Shown: positions 37,005-46,854 of the stretch, piece by piece
Position numbering within the stretch: the stretch's first letter is position 1
Layout of the letters: each line of letters begins with the position of its first letter
Assembly (NCBI GenBank): GCA_016711605.1
Contig: JADJSS010000047.1
Location: 1 to 64,000, forward strand
Length of the DNA: 64,000 nucleotides
DNA from: Saprospirales bacterium
GTDB lineage: Bacteria > Bacteroidota > Bacteroidia > Chitinophagales > JADIYW01
Direction: 5' to 3'
The notes under the pieces: model-generated
Told to the model about the DNA's origin: nothing
The model's input: only the letters and a program-made list of their open reading frames with translations
The model's database searches: none
Made by a program: the position numbers and the translations under genes

Positions 37005-37888
37005 TGATGAGAAAGATATTTTTTTATGTATTAATGGTTGCTGTGCTTTCTTCTTGCGTTTCTAAAAAGAAATTTCAGGCAACACAATTAGATAAAGATA
37101 AACTGGAACAAACCGTTCGTCAGCTTACTTCTGATTTAGCAGATTGCGAAAAAAGATTTGGCACCAAATCAAGCGAATATGATGCAACAGCTGCTGAGTT
37201 AGCAAAAGCAAAAGCTAAAATTGAAGAATTATTGAAAGATGTAGAATATCAAAAATCTGCCAACGGAAAATTATTAGATCAGTTATCAAACTTATCTGTA
37301 ATCAGTAAAGAAGGTGCTGAAAGCATTAAAAAATCATTGGAAACAATTGATGCGCAAAGCCGTGACATTTCATTATTGAATTCACAAATTCGTTCTAAAG
37401 ATTCGTTGAATTTAGTATTGGTGCTGAATTTGAAACGTTCTTTATCTGATGTAAATGATACAGATGTAAACGTAAAAGTGGACAAAGGTGTGGTATTGAT
37501 TTCATTGTCTGATAATATGTTGTACAAATCTGGAAGTTCAGATATTTCTGCAAAAGCAGGTGATGTGTTGGCAAAAATTGCGAAAGTTATAAATGATTAT
37601 AAAACGTTTGATGTATTGATTGAAGGCAACACCGATAATGTTCCAATCGCAAACAGTTGTGTATTAGATAATTGGGATTTGAGTGCGAAAAGAGCAACGT
37701 CGATTGCGCGTGCATTGCAAAAAAGCTATGCAGTAGATCCATCCAGAATTATTGCTGGTGGTCGTTCAGAGTATAATGCAAAAGTACCGAATGATACGAA
37801 AGCAAATAAATCAATCAACAGAAGAACAGAAATTATTATTATGCCAAAATTGGATGAATTTTTTAAATTGTTAGAAATACAAAAATAA
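37004..37888 (+). CDS. OmpA/MotB-type lipoprotein inside the nuo operon
   Basis: Starts at an ATG overlapping the nuoK stop (TAATG), which suggests translational coupling; ATGs at 36998 and 37007 are alternatives. Signal peptide with lipobox VLSSC. Residues 30-140 are coiled coil (KDKLEQTVRQLTSDLADCEK, AKAKAKIEELLKD). The C-terminal 120 residues form an OmpA domain with VLIEGNTDNVPI, NWDLSAKRATSIARALQ and NRRTEIII, which binds peptidoglycan. It is unusual between nuoK and nuoL; a role in complex I is not shown. Two copies of AATCATGATT (37893 and 37916) flank its downstream spacer. Confidence 0.88.
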   Translation: MMRKIFFYVLMVAVLSSCVSKKKFQATQLDKDKLEQTVRQLTSDLADCEKRFGTKSSEYDATAAELAKAKAKIEELLKDVEYQKSANGKLLDQLSNLSVISKEGAESIKKSLETIDAQSRDISLLNSQIRSKDSLNLVLVLNLKRSLSDVNDTDVNVKVDKGVVLISLSDNMLYKSGSSDISAKAGDVLAKIAKVINDYKTFDVLIEGNTDNVPIANSCVLDNWDLSAKRATSIARALQKSYAVDPSRIIAGGRSEYNAKVPNDTKANKSINRRTEIIIMPKLDEFFKLLEIQK

Positions 37889-37942
37889 AAATCATGATTG
37901 TCTTTTAATTAGATAAATCATGATTCAGACAAAAAATAAAAC

Positions 37943-39843
37943 ATGCAACAATTCGTATACCTTATTCCACTTTTTCCATTGCTCAGCTTTGTTATTATTG
38001 CTTTGTTTGGAAAAAGTTTGTCAAAATCAATTACTACATTTTTAGCACCAAGCAGCATTTTAGCTTCGTTCATAGTAGCAGTGTTGATTTTTATAAATCA
38101 GTTGTCAAATAATCACGCTGTTACGGTTCCTGTTTTTTCATGGATTCACGTTGGTGATTTCCACGCTGATTTTTCTTTTTTAGTAGATTCACTTTCTATC
38201 TTATTTACTTTAGTTATCACAGGTGTTGGTTTCTTGATTCATGTATATTCAACTGGTTACATGCACGACGAAAAAGATTATAACCGATATTTCTCATACT
38301 TGAATTTGTTCGTCTTTTTCATGTTGTTATTAGTATTAGGCGATAATTTCTTGTTGATGTTTGTTGGTTGGGAAGGCGTTGGTTTGTGTTCTTATTTATT
38401 AATTGGATTTTGGTTTAAAAATATCAATTACGCAGATGCTGCAAAAAAAGCATTCGTCATGAATCGCATCGGCGACTTAGGTTTTATATTAGGCATCATC
38501 TTATTATTTGGTGTTTTTGGCAGCATCAACTATCATCAAGTATTTGCACAAATTGGAACCGTTGTAATTGATGGAAAATTAATTACTTGGATAACGATTT
38601 TATTATTCATTGGAGCGATGGGAAAATCAGCGCAAATACCTTTGTTTACTTGGCTTCCAGATGCAATGGCTGGTCCAACACCAGTGTCTGCATTGATACA
38701 CGCAGCAACGATGGTAACCGCAGGTATTTATATGGTTGCACGTTGTAGCGTATTGTTTTCTTTATCAGAATTTACGATGCAGTTCATCGCAATTATTGGT
38801 ATTGCAACTGCATTGTTAGCTGCAACGATTGCCTTATTTCAAAATGATATTAAAAAAGTATTGGCATATTCAACCGTTTCTCAACTAGGTTTAATTTTTG
38901 TGCATTAGGTTGCGGTGCTTTTTCGGCTGGTGTTTTTCATGTTGTTACACATGCATTTTTTAAAGCATTATTATTCTTAGGTGCAGGTAGTGTTATTCAT
39001 GGTATGAGTGGTGACCAAGACATCAGAAATATGGGTGGCTTGAAGAAAAAAATGCCAGTTACATTTATTACTTTTTTAATTGGAACAATTGCGATTGCTG
39101 GTATTCCACCATTTGCAGGTTTCTTTTCAAAAGATCAGATGTTAGCTGAAATATTTGAGCATAACAAAATTTTATTCGTATTGGCATTATTGGTTTCTTT
39201 AATGACTGCGTTCTATATGTTCCGTTTGTTTTTTCTAACGTTTGTTGGAGAATTTAGAGGAAACGACATCGTAAAAAATCATGTACACGAATCGCCAAAA
39301 AGTATGACCATTCCGTTAATGATTTTAGCAGGATTGTCTGTAGTAGCAGGTTTTATTGGCTTTCCACACGCATTGGGTCATCAATTAGGTGTTCATCATT
39401 GGTTAGATAATTTCTTGTCATCATCCGTAAAAGTAGCTGAAGGCAAAATGGAATTAAATACAGAAATGCTGTTAATGGCTGCAACTGTGGTGTTAATTTT
39501 AATCATGATTTTCTTAGCTAGATTTTTCTTTGTTTCTAAAAAACAAATTCCAAATGCTGATGATGCGCCAATGTCTTTAGGAAAAGAAATTGTGTATCAC
39601 AAATATTATATCGATGAAATTTACGAAGCAATTATCGTAAAACCATTAAACAGAGTTTCAGCACTCATGTATCAGTTTATAGAAAAAAGTGGAATTGATG
39701 GATTGGTAAATTTAATAGGAACTTCCATTGTTAATTGGAGTCAGTTATTGCGTTTAACACAAACAGGAAGTTTAGGGTTTTATGTAATTGCGATGGTCAT
39801 TAGTATTGTAGCTTTAATTTTAATAACCGTTATAAAAATATAG
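37943..39843 (+). CDS. nuoL: NADH dehydrogenase subunit L, one frame break
   Basis: Antiporter-like subunit. WEGVGLCSYLLIGFW, KKAFVMNRIGDLGFILG, MGKSAQIPLFTWLPDAMAGP (shortened: QIPLFTWLPDAM) and VSALIHAATMVTAGIYM; these carry the proton-channel Lys and His residues. The frame breaks near 38902; the second piece continues with the usual LGAGSVIH..MSGDQDIRNMGGL. The amphipathic lateral helix is at the C-terminus. About 633 residues when joined. Confidence 0.95.
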
Positions 39844-39846
39844 AGT

Positions 39847-40083
39847 ATGATTGTTTTAATTTGTTTAACAGTGTTAGTGATTAGTATTCCTGCATTGCAT
39901 TTAATCAACCAAAAATATGTGCAAAAAATTGCTTTATTTATTGGCGGTGCTCAGTTGGTTTTATTGGCATTAAGTGGTAAAATCGATATGCAGATTTCAT
40001 CATTTTTATCAAGCTCCATACAACATGTATTTGAGTTTTCTTATAGCATCATTATTCAAAAAATATTCTGTCTGTTCCATTAA
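39847..40083 (+). CDS. Small membrane protein between nuoL and nuoM
   Basis: 78 residues with two hydrophobic segments (MIVLICLTVLVISIPALHL; ALFIGGAQLVLLALSG). Its first 50 residues resemble the start of NuoM-type subunits (helix, then NQKYVQKIALF), so it may be a partial duplicate of that end. It starts 3 bases after nuoL and stops 3 bases before nuoM, so it is probably translated. Function unknown. Confidence 0.6.
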   Translation: MIVLICLTVLVISIPALHLINQKYVQKIALFIGGAQLVLLALSGKIDMQISSFLSSSIQHVFEFSYSIIIQKIFCLFH

Positions 40084-40086
40084 TTT

Positions 40087-41565
40087 ATGTTAGTATTACT
40101 ATTACTCATATTACCAGTTTTGTTTGTTCCAATACTATTATTGTTTAGTGAAAAACAATCAAAAAACATTGCGCTAGTAGCAGCACTTACAGAAATGTGT
40201 GTTGGCTTTTTTGCGTTTTATCAATACCAAATAAATCCGACGTGTGCATGTTTCAACTGGAACACTATTTGGATTCAAAACTTAAACGCAAATTTTCATC
40301 TTCAACTTAATGGTATCAACAGCGTATTGGTTTTACTTACTACCTTAATTGTACCTTTTATTATTCAGTCAACTTTTGAAAGAGACATCAAAAATATCAA
40401 AGCATATTTATCATTAATGCTAATGATGCAAACAGCTTTGGTTGGTGTCTTTTTAGCGCAAGATGCATTGTTGTTCTATATTTTCTGGGAATTGGCACTC
40501 ATTCCAATCTATTTGATCTGTTTAGTATTTGGTGGCGAAAACAGACAAAAAATTACCTTCAAATTTTTCGTTTATACGTTGTTTGGAAGTTTATTCATGT
40601 TACTGGCAATCATTTATGTTTGGATACACACCGAAAATCGTTCGTTCGATATTCATTCATTTTATAAAGCTGGCGCATTACTCACAGCAAAAGAACAACT
40701 GTTTGTTTTTATTGCATTTTATTTGGCGTTTGCTATCAAAATTCCAATTTTCCCATTGCATACTTGGCAACCTGATACGTACGTAAATGCACCTACACAA
40801 GGCACTATGTTATTGTCTGGTATCATGTTGAAAATGGGAACTTATGCACTTATCATTTGGTTAATTCCTGTTGTTCCATTAGGTTGGCAACAAGCATCAA
40901 AATATGTAATTATTTTAAGTGTGATAAGTGTGGTTTATGGTTCGTTGATGGCATTGACACAACATAATTTCAAACGCATGCTAGCGTATTCTTCTATTGG
41001 TCACGTTGGTTTAATTGCTGCTGGAATTTTCACCATGAATTTACAAGGTGTGCAAGGCGCAATGTATCAAATGTTATCGCATGGAATTAACGTGGTTGCA
41101 TTATTCTTCGTGTGTGATATTATTACAAATAGAATGAAAACAGATGAAATGCATAAGTTAGGTGGTATCAGAAATGTATCGCGTGTGTTTTCTGTTTTGT
41201 TTTTAATTATTTTATTAGGAAGTGTAGCATTGCCTTTAACTAATGGCTTTGTTGGTGAATTTTTATTGTTGCACGGATTGTTCCAATACAACACGGTAGT
41301 TGTAGTGTTTGCTGGCTTAACGGTGATTTTGGGTGCGTTGTATATGTTGCGCGCATATCAACTTATCATGCACGGCGATACCAATGCATTAACAGAATCG
41401 TTTGGTGTGATTACAGTAAATGAAAAAATACTATTAGCATGTTTTGCTGGATTGATTATCTTTTTTGGTTTATTTCCAAATCTTATTTTAGATGGTTCAG
41501 AAAATCAAATCAAACAAATAATTGATCATGTGCATGAAGTAACAGCGATGGTCGTAAAAAAATAA
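40087..41565 (+). CDS. nuoM: NADH dehydrogenase subunit M
   Basis: 492 residues, about 14 transmembrane helices. FYIFWELALIPIYLICLVFGG with the conserved Glu of helix 5, IPIFPLHTWQPDTYVNAP, GTMLLSGIMLKMGTYAL and LAYSSIGHVGLIAAGIF. An antiporter-like proton-pumping subunit of normal length with no frame break. Confidence 0.95.
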   Translation: MLVLLLLILPVLFVPILLLFSEKQSKNIALVAALTEMCVGFFAFYQYQINPTCACFNWNTIWIQNLNANFHLQLNGINSVLVLLTTLIVPFIIQSTFERDIKNIKAYLSLMLMMQTALVGVFLAQDALLFYIFWELALIPIYLICLVFGGENRQKITFKFFVYTLFGSLFMLLAIIYVWIHTENRSFDIHSFYKAGALLTAKEQLFVFIAFYLAFAIKIPIFPLHTWQPDTYVNAPTQGTMLLSGIMLKMGTYALIIWLIPVVPLGWQQASKYVIILSVISVVYGSLMALTQHNFKRMLAYSSIGHVGLIAAGIFTMNLQGVQGAMYQMLSHGINVVALFFVCDIITNRMKTDEMHKLGGIRNVSRVFSVLFLIILLGSVALPLTNGFVGEFLLLHGLFQYNTVVVVFAGLTVILGALYMLRAYQLIMHGDTNALTESFGVITVNEKILLACFAGLIIFFGLFPNLILDGSENQIKQIIDHVHEVTAMVVKK

Positions 41566-41597
41566 ATATAAAATCTGTTGAAGGTTTAAATAAAAAG

Positions 41598-42971
41598 ATG
41601 AAGGAACTATTATTATTATCAGGTTTAGGAATTTTTGCTTTGTTAGCAGAAATGATAAATGCACGAAAAATTATTTTTCCAGCAGTCATTGCTGGTTTGT
41701 GTTTAAATATATTTTTCTGTTTGAATGATATTATGGCTGGTAACAACGAAAATATCTTCAACATGTTATTGTTAGATAAAATTCCGTTAGTATTTACTCT
41801 ACTACTTTCAGTCTTGGCGATTTTTTGGTTTGTGATGGCAAAAAATTATTTTAAAGATGAAACCAATCTTTCCGATCATTTTGCTTTGGTTTTATTTTCT
41901 ATGGTTGGTGTTTTTCTTTTAACTTCTTACACACATATGTCCATGTTGTTTTTAGGTGTCGAAATTTTATCAATACCAGTATATGTATTAGCTGGTAGCG
42001 ACAAAAGAAATACGTACTCAAATGAAGCAGCTTTTAAATATTTTTTATTAGGCGCATTTGCAAGCGGATTTTTATTGCTTGGAATCACTTTTGTTTACGG
42101 TGGAACTGGTTCATTTAACACGCTTCAAATTGCATCGTCAAGTGTTTTAGGTGCTGGTGTCAGCAAACAATTACTCACCATTGGTTTATTATTAATTTTA
42201 TTTGCAATGGCATTTAAAGTTTCTGCAGTGCCATTTCATTTTTGGACTCCAGATGTTTACACAGGTGCGCCAACGGTTGTAACTGCATATATGTCAACCA
42301 TAGTAAAATTAGGCGCATTAGCTGGTTTCTATAGATTGTTTTCTATAGTATTAGTTTTCGATGCTACAACTTTTACTACAACTTTAATTATTATTTCTGT
42401 GCTTACTATTGTTGTCGGAAATGTAATTGCAGCATCACAATCAAACACCAAACGTTTACTGGCATTTTCAAGCATCGGACACGCAGGTTTTGTGTTGTTG
42501 GCAAATACGATGTTAAGTCCTTCAACACCGTATGTGGTTTGGTATTATCTTACAGCATATACATTGTCAAGCATGGCTGCTTTTTGGGTACTTATTAAAT
42601 TAGACAATCACGATATTTCTGCATTCAATGGTTTGGTAAAACGAAATCCATTGTTAGCAGGCACAATGACCATTGCATTGTTATCGATGGCTGGAATTCC
42701 ACCAATGGCTGGCTTTTTTGCTAAATATTTTGTGTTGTTAAATACTATTCAAAACAAAAGCGTATTAATCGCTGTCATTGCCATCTTAGCTTCGTTAATT
42801 GGTGTATATTATTATTTCAAAATAATCATTGCTATCTTTTCTGGCAAAGAAATTAATTCAGCAAAAATTGAATTATCATGGTTAGATAAAATTGGTTTAG
42901 TACTAATTTCTATACTGATTATTTTATTAGGTGTATTACCTGATGCATGCTATAATTTATTATTCAGATAA
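41598..42971 (+). CDS. nuoN: NADH dehydrogenase subunit N
   Basis: 457 residues. The conserved LGVEILSIPVYVLAG, KVSAVPFHFWTPDVYTGAPT, LLAFSSIGHAGFVLL and MAGIPPMAGFFAKYF motifs. The third antiporter-like subunit and the end of the nuo operon. Confidence 0.95.
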   Translation: MKELLLLSGLGIFALLAEMINARKIIFPAVIAGLCLNIFFCLNDIMAGNNENIFNMLLLDKIPLVFTLLLSVLAIFWFVMAKNYFKDETNLSDHFALVLFSMVGVFLLTSYTHMSMLFLGVEILSIPVYVLAGSDKRNTYSNEAAFKYFLLGAFASGFLLLGITFVYGGTGSFNTLQIASSSVLGAGVSKQLLTIGLLLILFAMAFKVSAVPFHFWTPDVYTGAPTVVTAYMSTIVKLGALAGFYRLFSIVLVFDATTFTTTLIIISVLTIVVGNVIAASQSNTKRLLAFSSIGHAGFVLLANTMLSPSTPYVVWYYLTAYTLSSMAAFWVLIKLDNHDISAFNGLVKRNPLLAGTMTIALLSMAGIPPMAGFFAKYFVLLNTIQNKSVLIAVIAILASLIGVYYYFKIIIAIFSGKEINSAKIELSWLDKIGLVLISILIILLGVLPDACYNLLFR

Positions 42972-42981
42972 AAATACATTC

Positions 42982-43761
42982 ATGGAATTTAAAAACTTGT
43001 TGTGGAATTTAGAAGATGGAATTCTTACGATTACTATCAATCGCGCTGATAAATTAAATGCGTTGAATGGCGAAACCATTGTTGAGATTCAAACTGCTTT
43101 TGAACAAGCAAAACAAGAAACGCTTAAAGGAATTATAGTAACTGGTGCTGGCGAAAAAGCATTTGTTGCTGGTGCAGATATTTCTGAATTTAATGGGTTG
43201 AATATTGATAATGCAAAAGCTTTGGCACAACGTGGTCACGATATTTTCTTTTTGATAGAACAAATGTCAGTGCCAGTAATTGCTGTAGTAAACGGCTTTG
43301 CGCTTGGTGGTGGCTGCGAATTATCCATGGCTTGTCATTTGCGCATTGCAACACCAAATGCAAAATTCGGTCAACCAGAAGTGAACCTTGGTATCATTGC
43401 TGGCTACGGTGGAACACAACGGTTAATACAATACATAGGAAAAGCAAAAGCATTAGAATTACATTTAACTGCTGATATGATAGATGCACAAACTGCATTA
43501 AATTTAGGTTTGGTAAATTATGTTGAAGCAGATAAAAGTACAGCTATAGAAAAAGCAAAAAACATCATTAATAAAATTGCTACGAAAGGACCAGTTGCCA
43601 TTGCTAAAGTAATTGAATGCACCAATGCATATTTTAAAGATGGTGTTGATGGTTTCGATTATGAAGTAAACGCATTCGCATCTTTGTTTCATACAGAAGA
43701 TGTAAAAGAAGGTGTTAATGCATTCTTAGAAAAACGCAAACCAGAATTTAAAGGAAAATAA
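42982..43761 (+). CDS. Enoyl-CoA hydratase/isomerase family protein
   Basis: 259 residues from the ATG at 42982, 10 bases after nuoN; an upstream extension would overlap nuoN. Crotonase fold: TGAGEKAFVAGADISEFNGL (oxyanion loop) and NGFALGGGCELSMACHLRIA, with catalytic Glu in FGQPEVNLGIIAGYGGTQRL. These two glutamates fit short-chain enoyl-CoA hydratase. Exact substrate unknown. Confidence 0.9.
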   Translation: MEFKNLLWNLEDGILTITINRADKLNALNGETIVEIQTAFEQAKQETLKGIIVTGAGEKAFVAGADISEFNGLNIDNAKALAQRGHDIFFLIEQMSVPVIAVVNGFALGGGCELSMACHLRIATPNAKFGQPEVNLGIIAGYGGTQRLIQYIGKAKALELHLTADMIDAQTALNLGLVNYVEADKSTAIEKAKNIINKIATKGPVAIAKVIECTNAYFKDGVDGFDYEVNAFASLFHTEDVKEGVNAFLEKRKPEFKGK

Positions 43762-43781
43762 TTTAATTTGAAAATTTGAAA

Positions 43782-44432
43782 ATGAAACAATTTGAAAATT
43801 ATAAACTACATACTTAGTTTTTCTTTGCGTTCATAATTTCATCTTGTAAAAATGAAAAAAAACAAGATGTAACTTCTGTTGAAGCTATAACAAATGCTGA
43901 CACTTTAGCAATAGTTGATACTTCAATACAAAAATATCCAATCTGGATTTTAGAATTTCAAAAACTCAGACAAGCATTATATCAAAATGATTTACCAGTA
44001 ATAAAATCTTTTTTTGATTTTCCTTTGACATCAGAACAGGCAGATGGTTTATTAGCAGTGATTAACTATAACACTAACAAGGATTTAAGAAAAACCACCA
44101 AATTGCAATCTGAAGAAGAATTTGAAAAATATTATAAACAAATATTTCGTGCTGATTTTGTAAAAGGATTATTGCCAATGAAAAGCGATTCGCTCTTACA
44201 AAATAATTACGTATCTTCTACTAGTTGGAAAGTAAAAAACGACGATGCACAATATTCTACTTCTGTTTCGTATGATAAATCTGTTAAATCAGTAAGTTTA
44301 TTTTTAAATGCAGCATATGGTATTGAAGCATATGGCAACGAAGAAAGTAAAACAGAAAGTGCAGCAGTTCTTATTTTTATCATCAATAAAGAAAATAAAC
44401 TTAAATTCGACCGTGTTATTATGGCTGGATAA
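43782..44432 (+). CDS. Predicted lipoprotein, N-terminus broken
   Basis: About 205 residues. The signal peptide is split by a shift near 43830 (INYILSF, then FAFIISSC with the lipobox Cys). The mature part includes IWILEFQKLRQALYQNDLPV, FFDFPLTSEQADGLL and VSLFLNAAYGIEAYGNE. No family recognised. The start codon is uncertain: ATG at 43782 or TTG at 43791. Confidence 0.6.
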
Positions 44433-44473
44433 ATTACTAAATACTAATTACTCACTACTCAATACTTCAAAAA

Positions 44474-45874
44474 ATGCAATACAGAATCGAAAAAGACACC
44501 ATGGGAAAAGTAAACGTTCCAATCGACGCTTACTACGGTGCACAAACACAACGCTCAATCGAAAATTTTCAAATCGCACAAGACATCAACAAAATGCCGA
44601 AAGAAATTATTCGAGCGTTTGCTTATTTGAAAAAAGCAGCAGCGATTACTAATTACAAAGCAAAAGTGTGAGAGAAATCTAAATCAGATATTATAGGAAA
44701 GGTATGTGATGAAATTTTAGCAGGAAAGCTGAACGACCAGTTTCCATTGGTAGTTTGGCAGACTGGTTCAGGTACACAATCAAATATGAATGTAAACGAA
44801 GTTATCGCGTATCGTGCGCATGTGTTGCTTGGTGGAAAATTAACTGATGAAAAAAAAGCAATCAATCCGAATGATGATGTCAATAAATCACAATCATCCA
44901 ACGATACATTTCCAACTGCAATGCACATAGCAGCCTATTCTATTTTAATGGAAACAACTTTGCCTGGAATTAAAAAGCTTAGAAATACTTTAGCAAAAAA
45001 ATCAAAAGAGTTTGCAAAGATTGTAAAAATTGGTCGTACGCATTTTATGGATGCAACACCATTAACTTTAGGACAAGAATTTTCTGGTTATGTTTCTCAA
45101 TTAGATCATGGAATTAAGGCAATTGAAAATACATTAGAACATTTATCAGAGTTAGCGCTTGGTGGAACAGCAGTTGGAACAGGCATCAACACACCAAAAG
45201 GTTATTCTAAAAATGTTGCGAAAGAAATTGCAAACTTAACAGGCTTGCCTTTCATCACAGCACATAATAAATTTGAATCATTAGCAGCACACGATGCCAT
45301 TGTAGAAGCACATGGTGCTTTGAAAACGGTTGCGGTTTCATTAATGAAAATAGGAAACGATATTCGTATGTTGTCGTCTGGACCGCGTTGTGGCATCGGT
45401 GAAATTCATATTCCTGATAACGAACCTGGTTCATCTATCATGCCTGGAAAAGTAAATCCTACTCAATGCGAAGCGATGACAATGGTTGCAGCGCAAGTGT
45501 TAGGTAACGACGTTGCCATCAATATTGGTGGTAGCAATGGCCATTTTGAGTTGAATGTGTTTAAACCAATGATGATTTATAATTTCTTACATTCTGCAAG
45601 ATTAATTGGTGATGTGTGCGTATCATTTAATGATAGATGTGCTACAGGAATTATTCCATTAACGGATAACATCAAAAAGAATTTAGAAAATAGTTTAATG
45701 TTGGTGACTGCATTAAACACAAAAATTGGTTATTACAAATCTGCTGAAATTGCACAAACGGCGCATAAAAACAATGCAACTTTAAAAGATACTGCAATAA
45801 AACTTGGTTATGTTACAGCGAAGCAATTCGACGAATGGGTAAAACCTGAAGATATGATTGGTGGCTTGAAGTAA
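44474..45874 (+). CDS. fumC: Fumarate hydratase class II, in-frame TGA
   Basis: About 466 residues. It converts fumarate to malate. N-terminal DTMGKVNVPIDAYYGAQTQRS, then TGSGTQSNMNVNEV, GRTHFMDATPLTLGQEFSGY and the family signature GSSIMPGKVNPTQCEAM. Residue 66 is a TGA (44669-44671) with the same frame continuing on both sides. Since nearby genes hold many errors, this is probably a base error for a sense codon and not recoding. Confidence 0.93.
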
Positions 45875-46200
45875 CTCGTGCCACGATTTTCGTGGTTTGA
45901 TAAATACAAGAAAATGGAATTAGAAGCTATTTGTTGAATATATAATTAAAAGATCCTGAAAATAAGAATCAAAAGTATGTAGGATAAAAATTAGTAGAAT
46001 TAATTGGGAAAAGACTTCAAAAATTGGAATTCAAATTTTTATCTGCAATAATACTATAAAATTCTACCTATTGCACCAACTTTTATTGGTAGATTAAAAC
46101 CAATAATAAAACAGGTGTTGATGACCTTAATATTGAATTTGTAAATGAAATCTATAAAAGATTTTCAGTTAAAATTTACGGATGATTAAAGTGGAAGTGA
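45875..46200. other. Intergenic region without a recognisable gene
   Basis: After fumC there is a small hairpin CCACGA-TTT-TCGTGG (45880-45894) without a T tract. The rest contains no open frame of note. It may hold a decayed gene, but I cannot name it. Confidence 0.4.
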
Positions 46201-46261
46201 TATTTGATAAAACCAAATCTTAGCTTCCGACAAATCAAAAAAAACAGATACTATTGCAGAA

Positions 46262-46468
46262 TTGGTAGTAGGAGTGATGTGCATTGGCTTAAGCATTTTT
46301 TTATATTCAGAGTTTTCAAATATGGAAGCATCCAATGGAGAAATGGAGATTAATTGGATAATTGCAATGTTGTATAATTTATTTGGTAAAAAAGTTGCCT
46401 GTTTTTTAATATTGTTGATTGGTGTTTTATTTTCTTTCTTTAGTATTAAAAAACTGATTAAAAAATAA
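46262..46468 (+). CDS. Small membrane protein, start uncertain
   Basis: At least 68 residues with two transmembrane segments (VVGVMCIGLSIFLYSEF and VACFLILLIGVLFSFFSI) joined by an acidic loop (NMEASNGEMEIN). The same frame is open back to about 46214 (NQILASDKSKKTDTIAEL), so the true start is probably upstream. It ends 3 bases before the Smr gene and may be coupled with it. Function unknown. Confidence 0.55.
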   Translation: MVVGVMCIGLSIFLYSEFSNMEASNGEMEINWIIAMLYNLFGKKVACFLILLIGVLFSFFSIKKLIKK

Positions 46469-46471
46469 ACC

Positions 46472-46723
46472 ATGGCAAAAATAGTAGTTGACTTACACGA
46501 TTGTTTTAATAACGGCACTAAAATAGCTGCACTCAATAATGCTATTGATGAAGCAGTATGTACAGGAACAAAATTAGTAGAAATAATTCCAGGAAAAGGA
46601 AGCGGACAACTCAAAAAATCAGTACTGCGTTTTTTAGAACAAAAACACATCAAACAACAATATCACCGCATCGAAAAAGACAGCAAAAATTTTGGACGAT
46701 TGTTTGTGCATTTTAAGTTTTAA
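46472..46723 (+). CDS. Small Smr-domain protein
   Basis: 83 residues, a stand-alone Smr domain: VDLHDCF with the family's DLH, then AIDEAVCTGTKLVEIIPGKGSGQLKKSV with the conserved IxxGKGxG, shortened here. In MutS2 and related proteins this domain nicks nucleic acid. It lacks the MutS part. Confidence 0.8.
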   Translation: MAKIVVDLHDCFNNGTKIAALNNAIDEAVCTGTKLVEIIPGKGSGQLKKSVLRFLEQKHIKQQYHRIEKDSKNFGRLFVHFKF

Positions 46724-46854
46724 AATAAAGTTGGTAAAAAAAACAATAGATTCGAAAACTGTATAAATAAAAAAGCAGAAAAGTAAATCTTTTCGGCTTC
46801 TTATATCTGTTTAAATCAATTAAGGACAGCTTTCACTTTCACTTTCACTTTATT

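Noticed and set aside
44669..44671. TGA recoding (selenocysteine or alternative code) in fumC
   Set aside because: No other intact gene uses in-frame TGA, TGA ends several genes here, and fumarase has no known selenocysteine.
45880..45894. Hairpin CCACGA-TTT-TCGTGG as terminator of fumC
   Set aside because: The stem is only 6 bp and no T tract follows.
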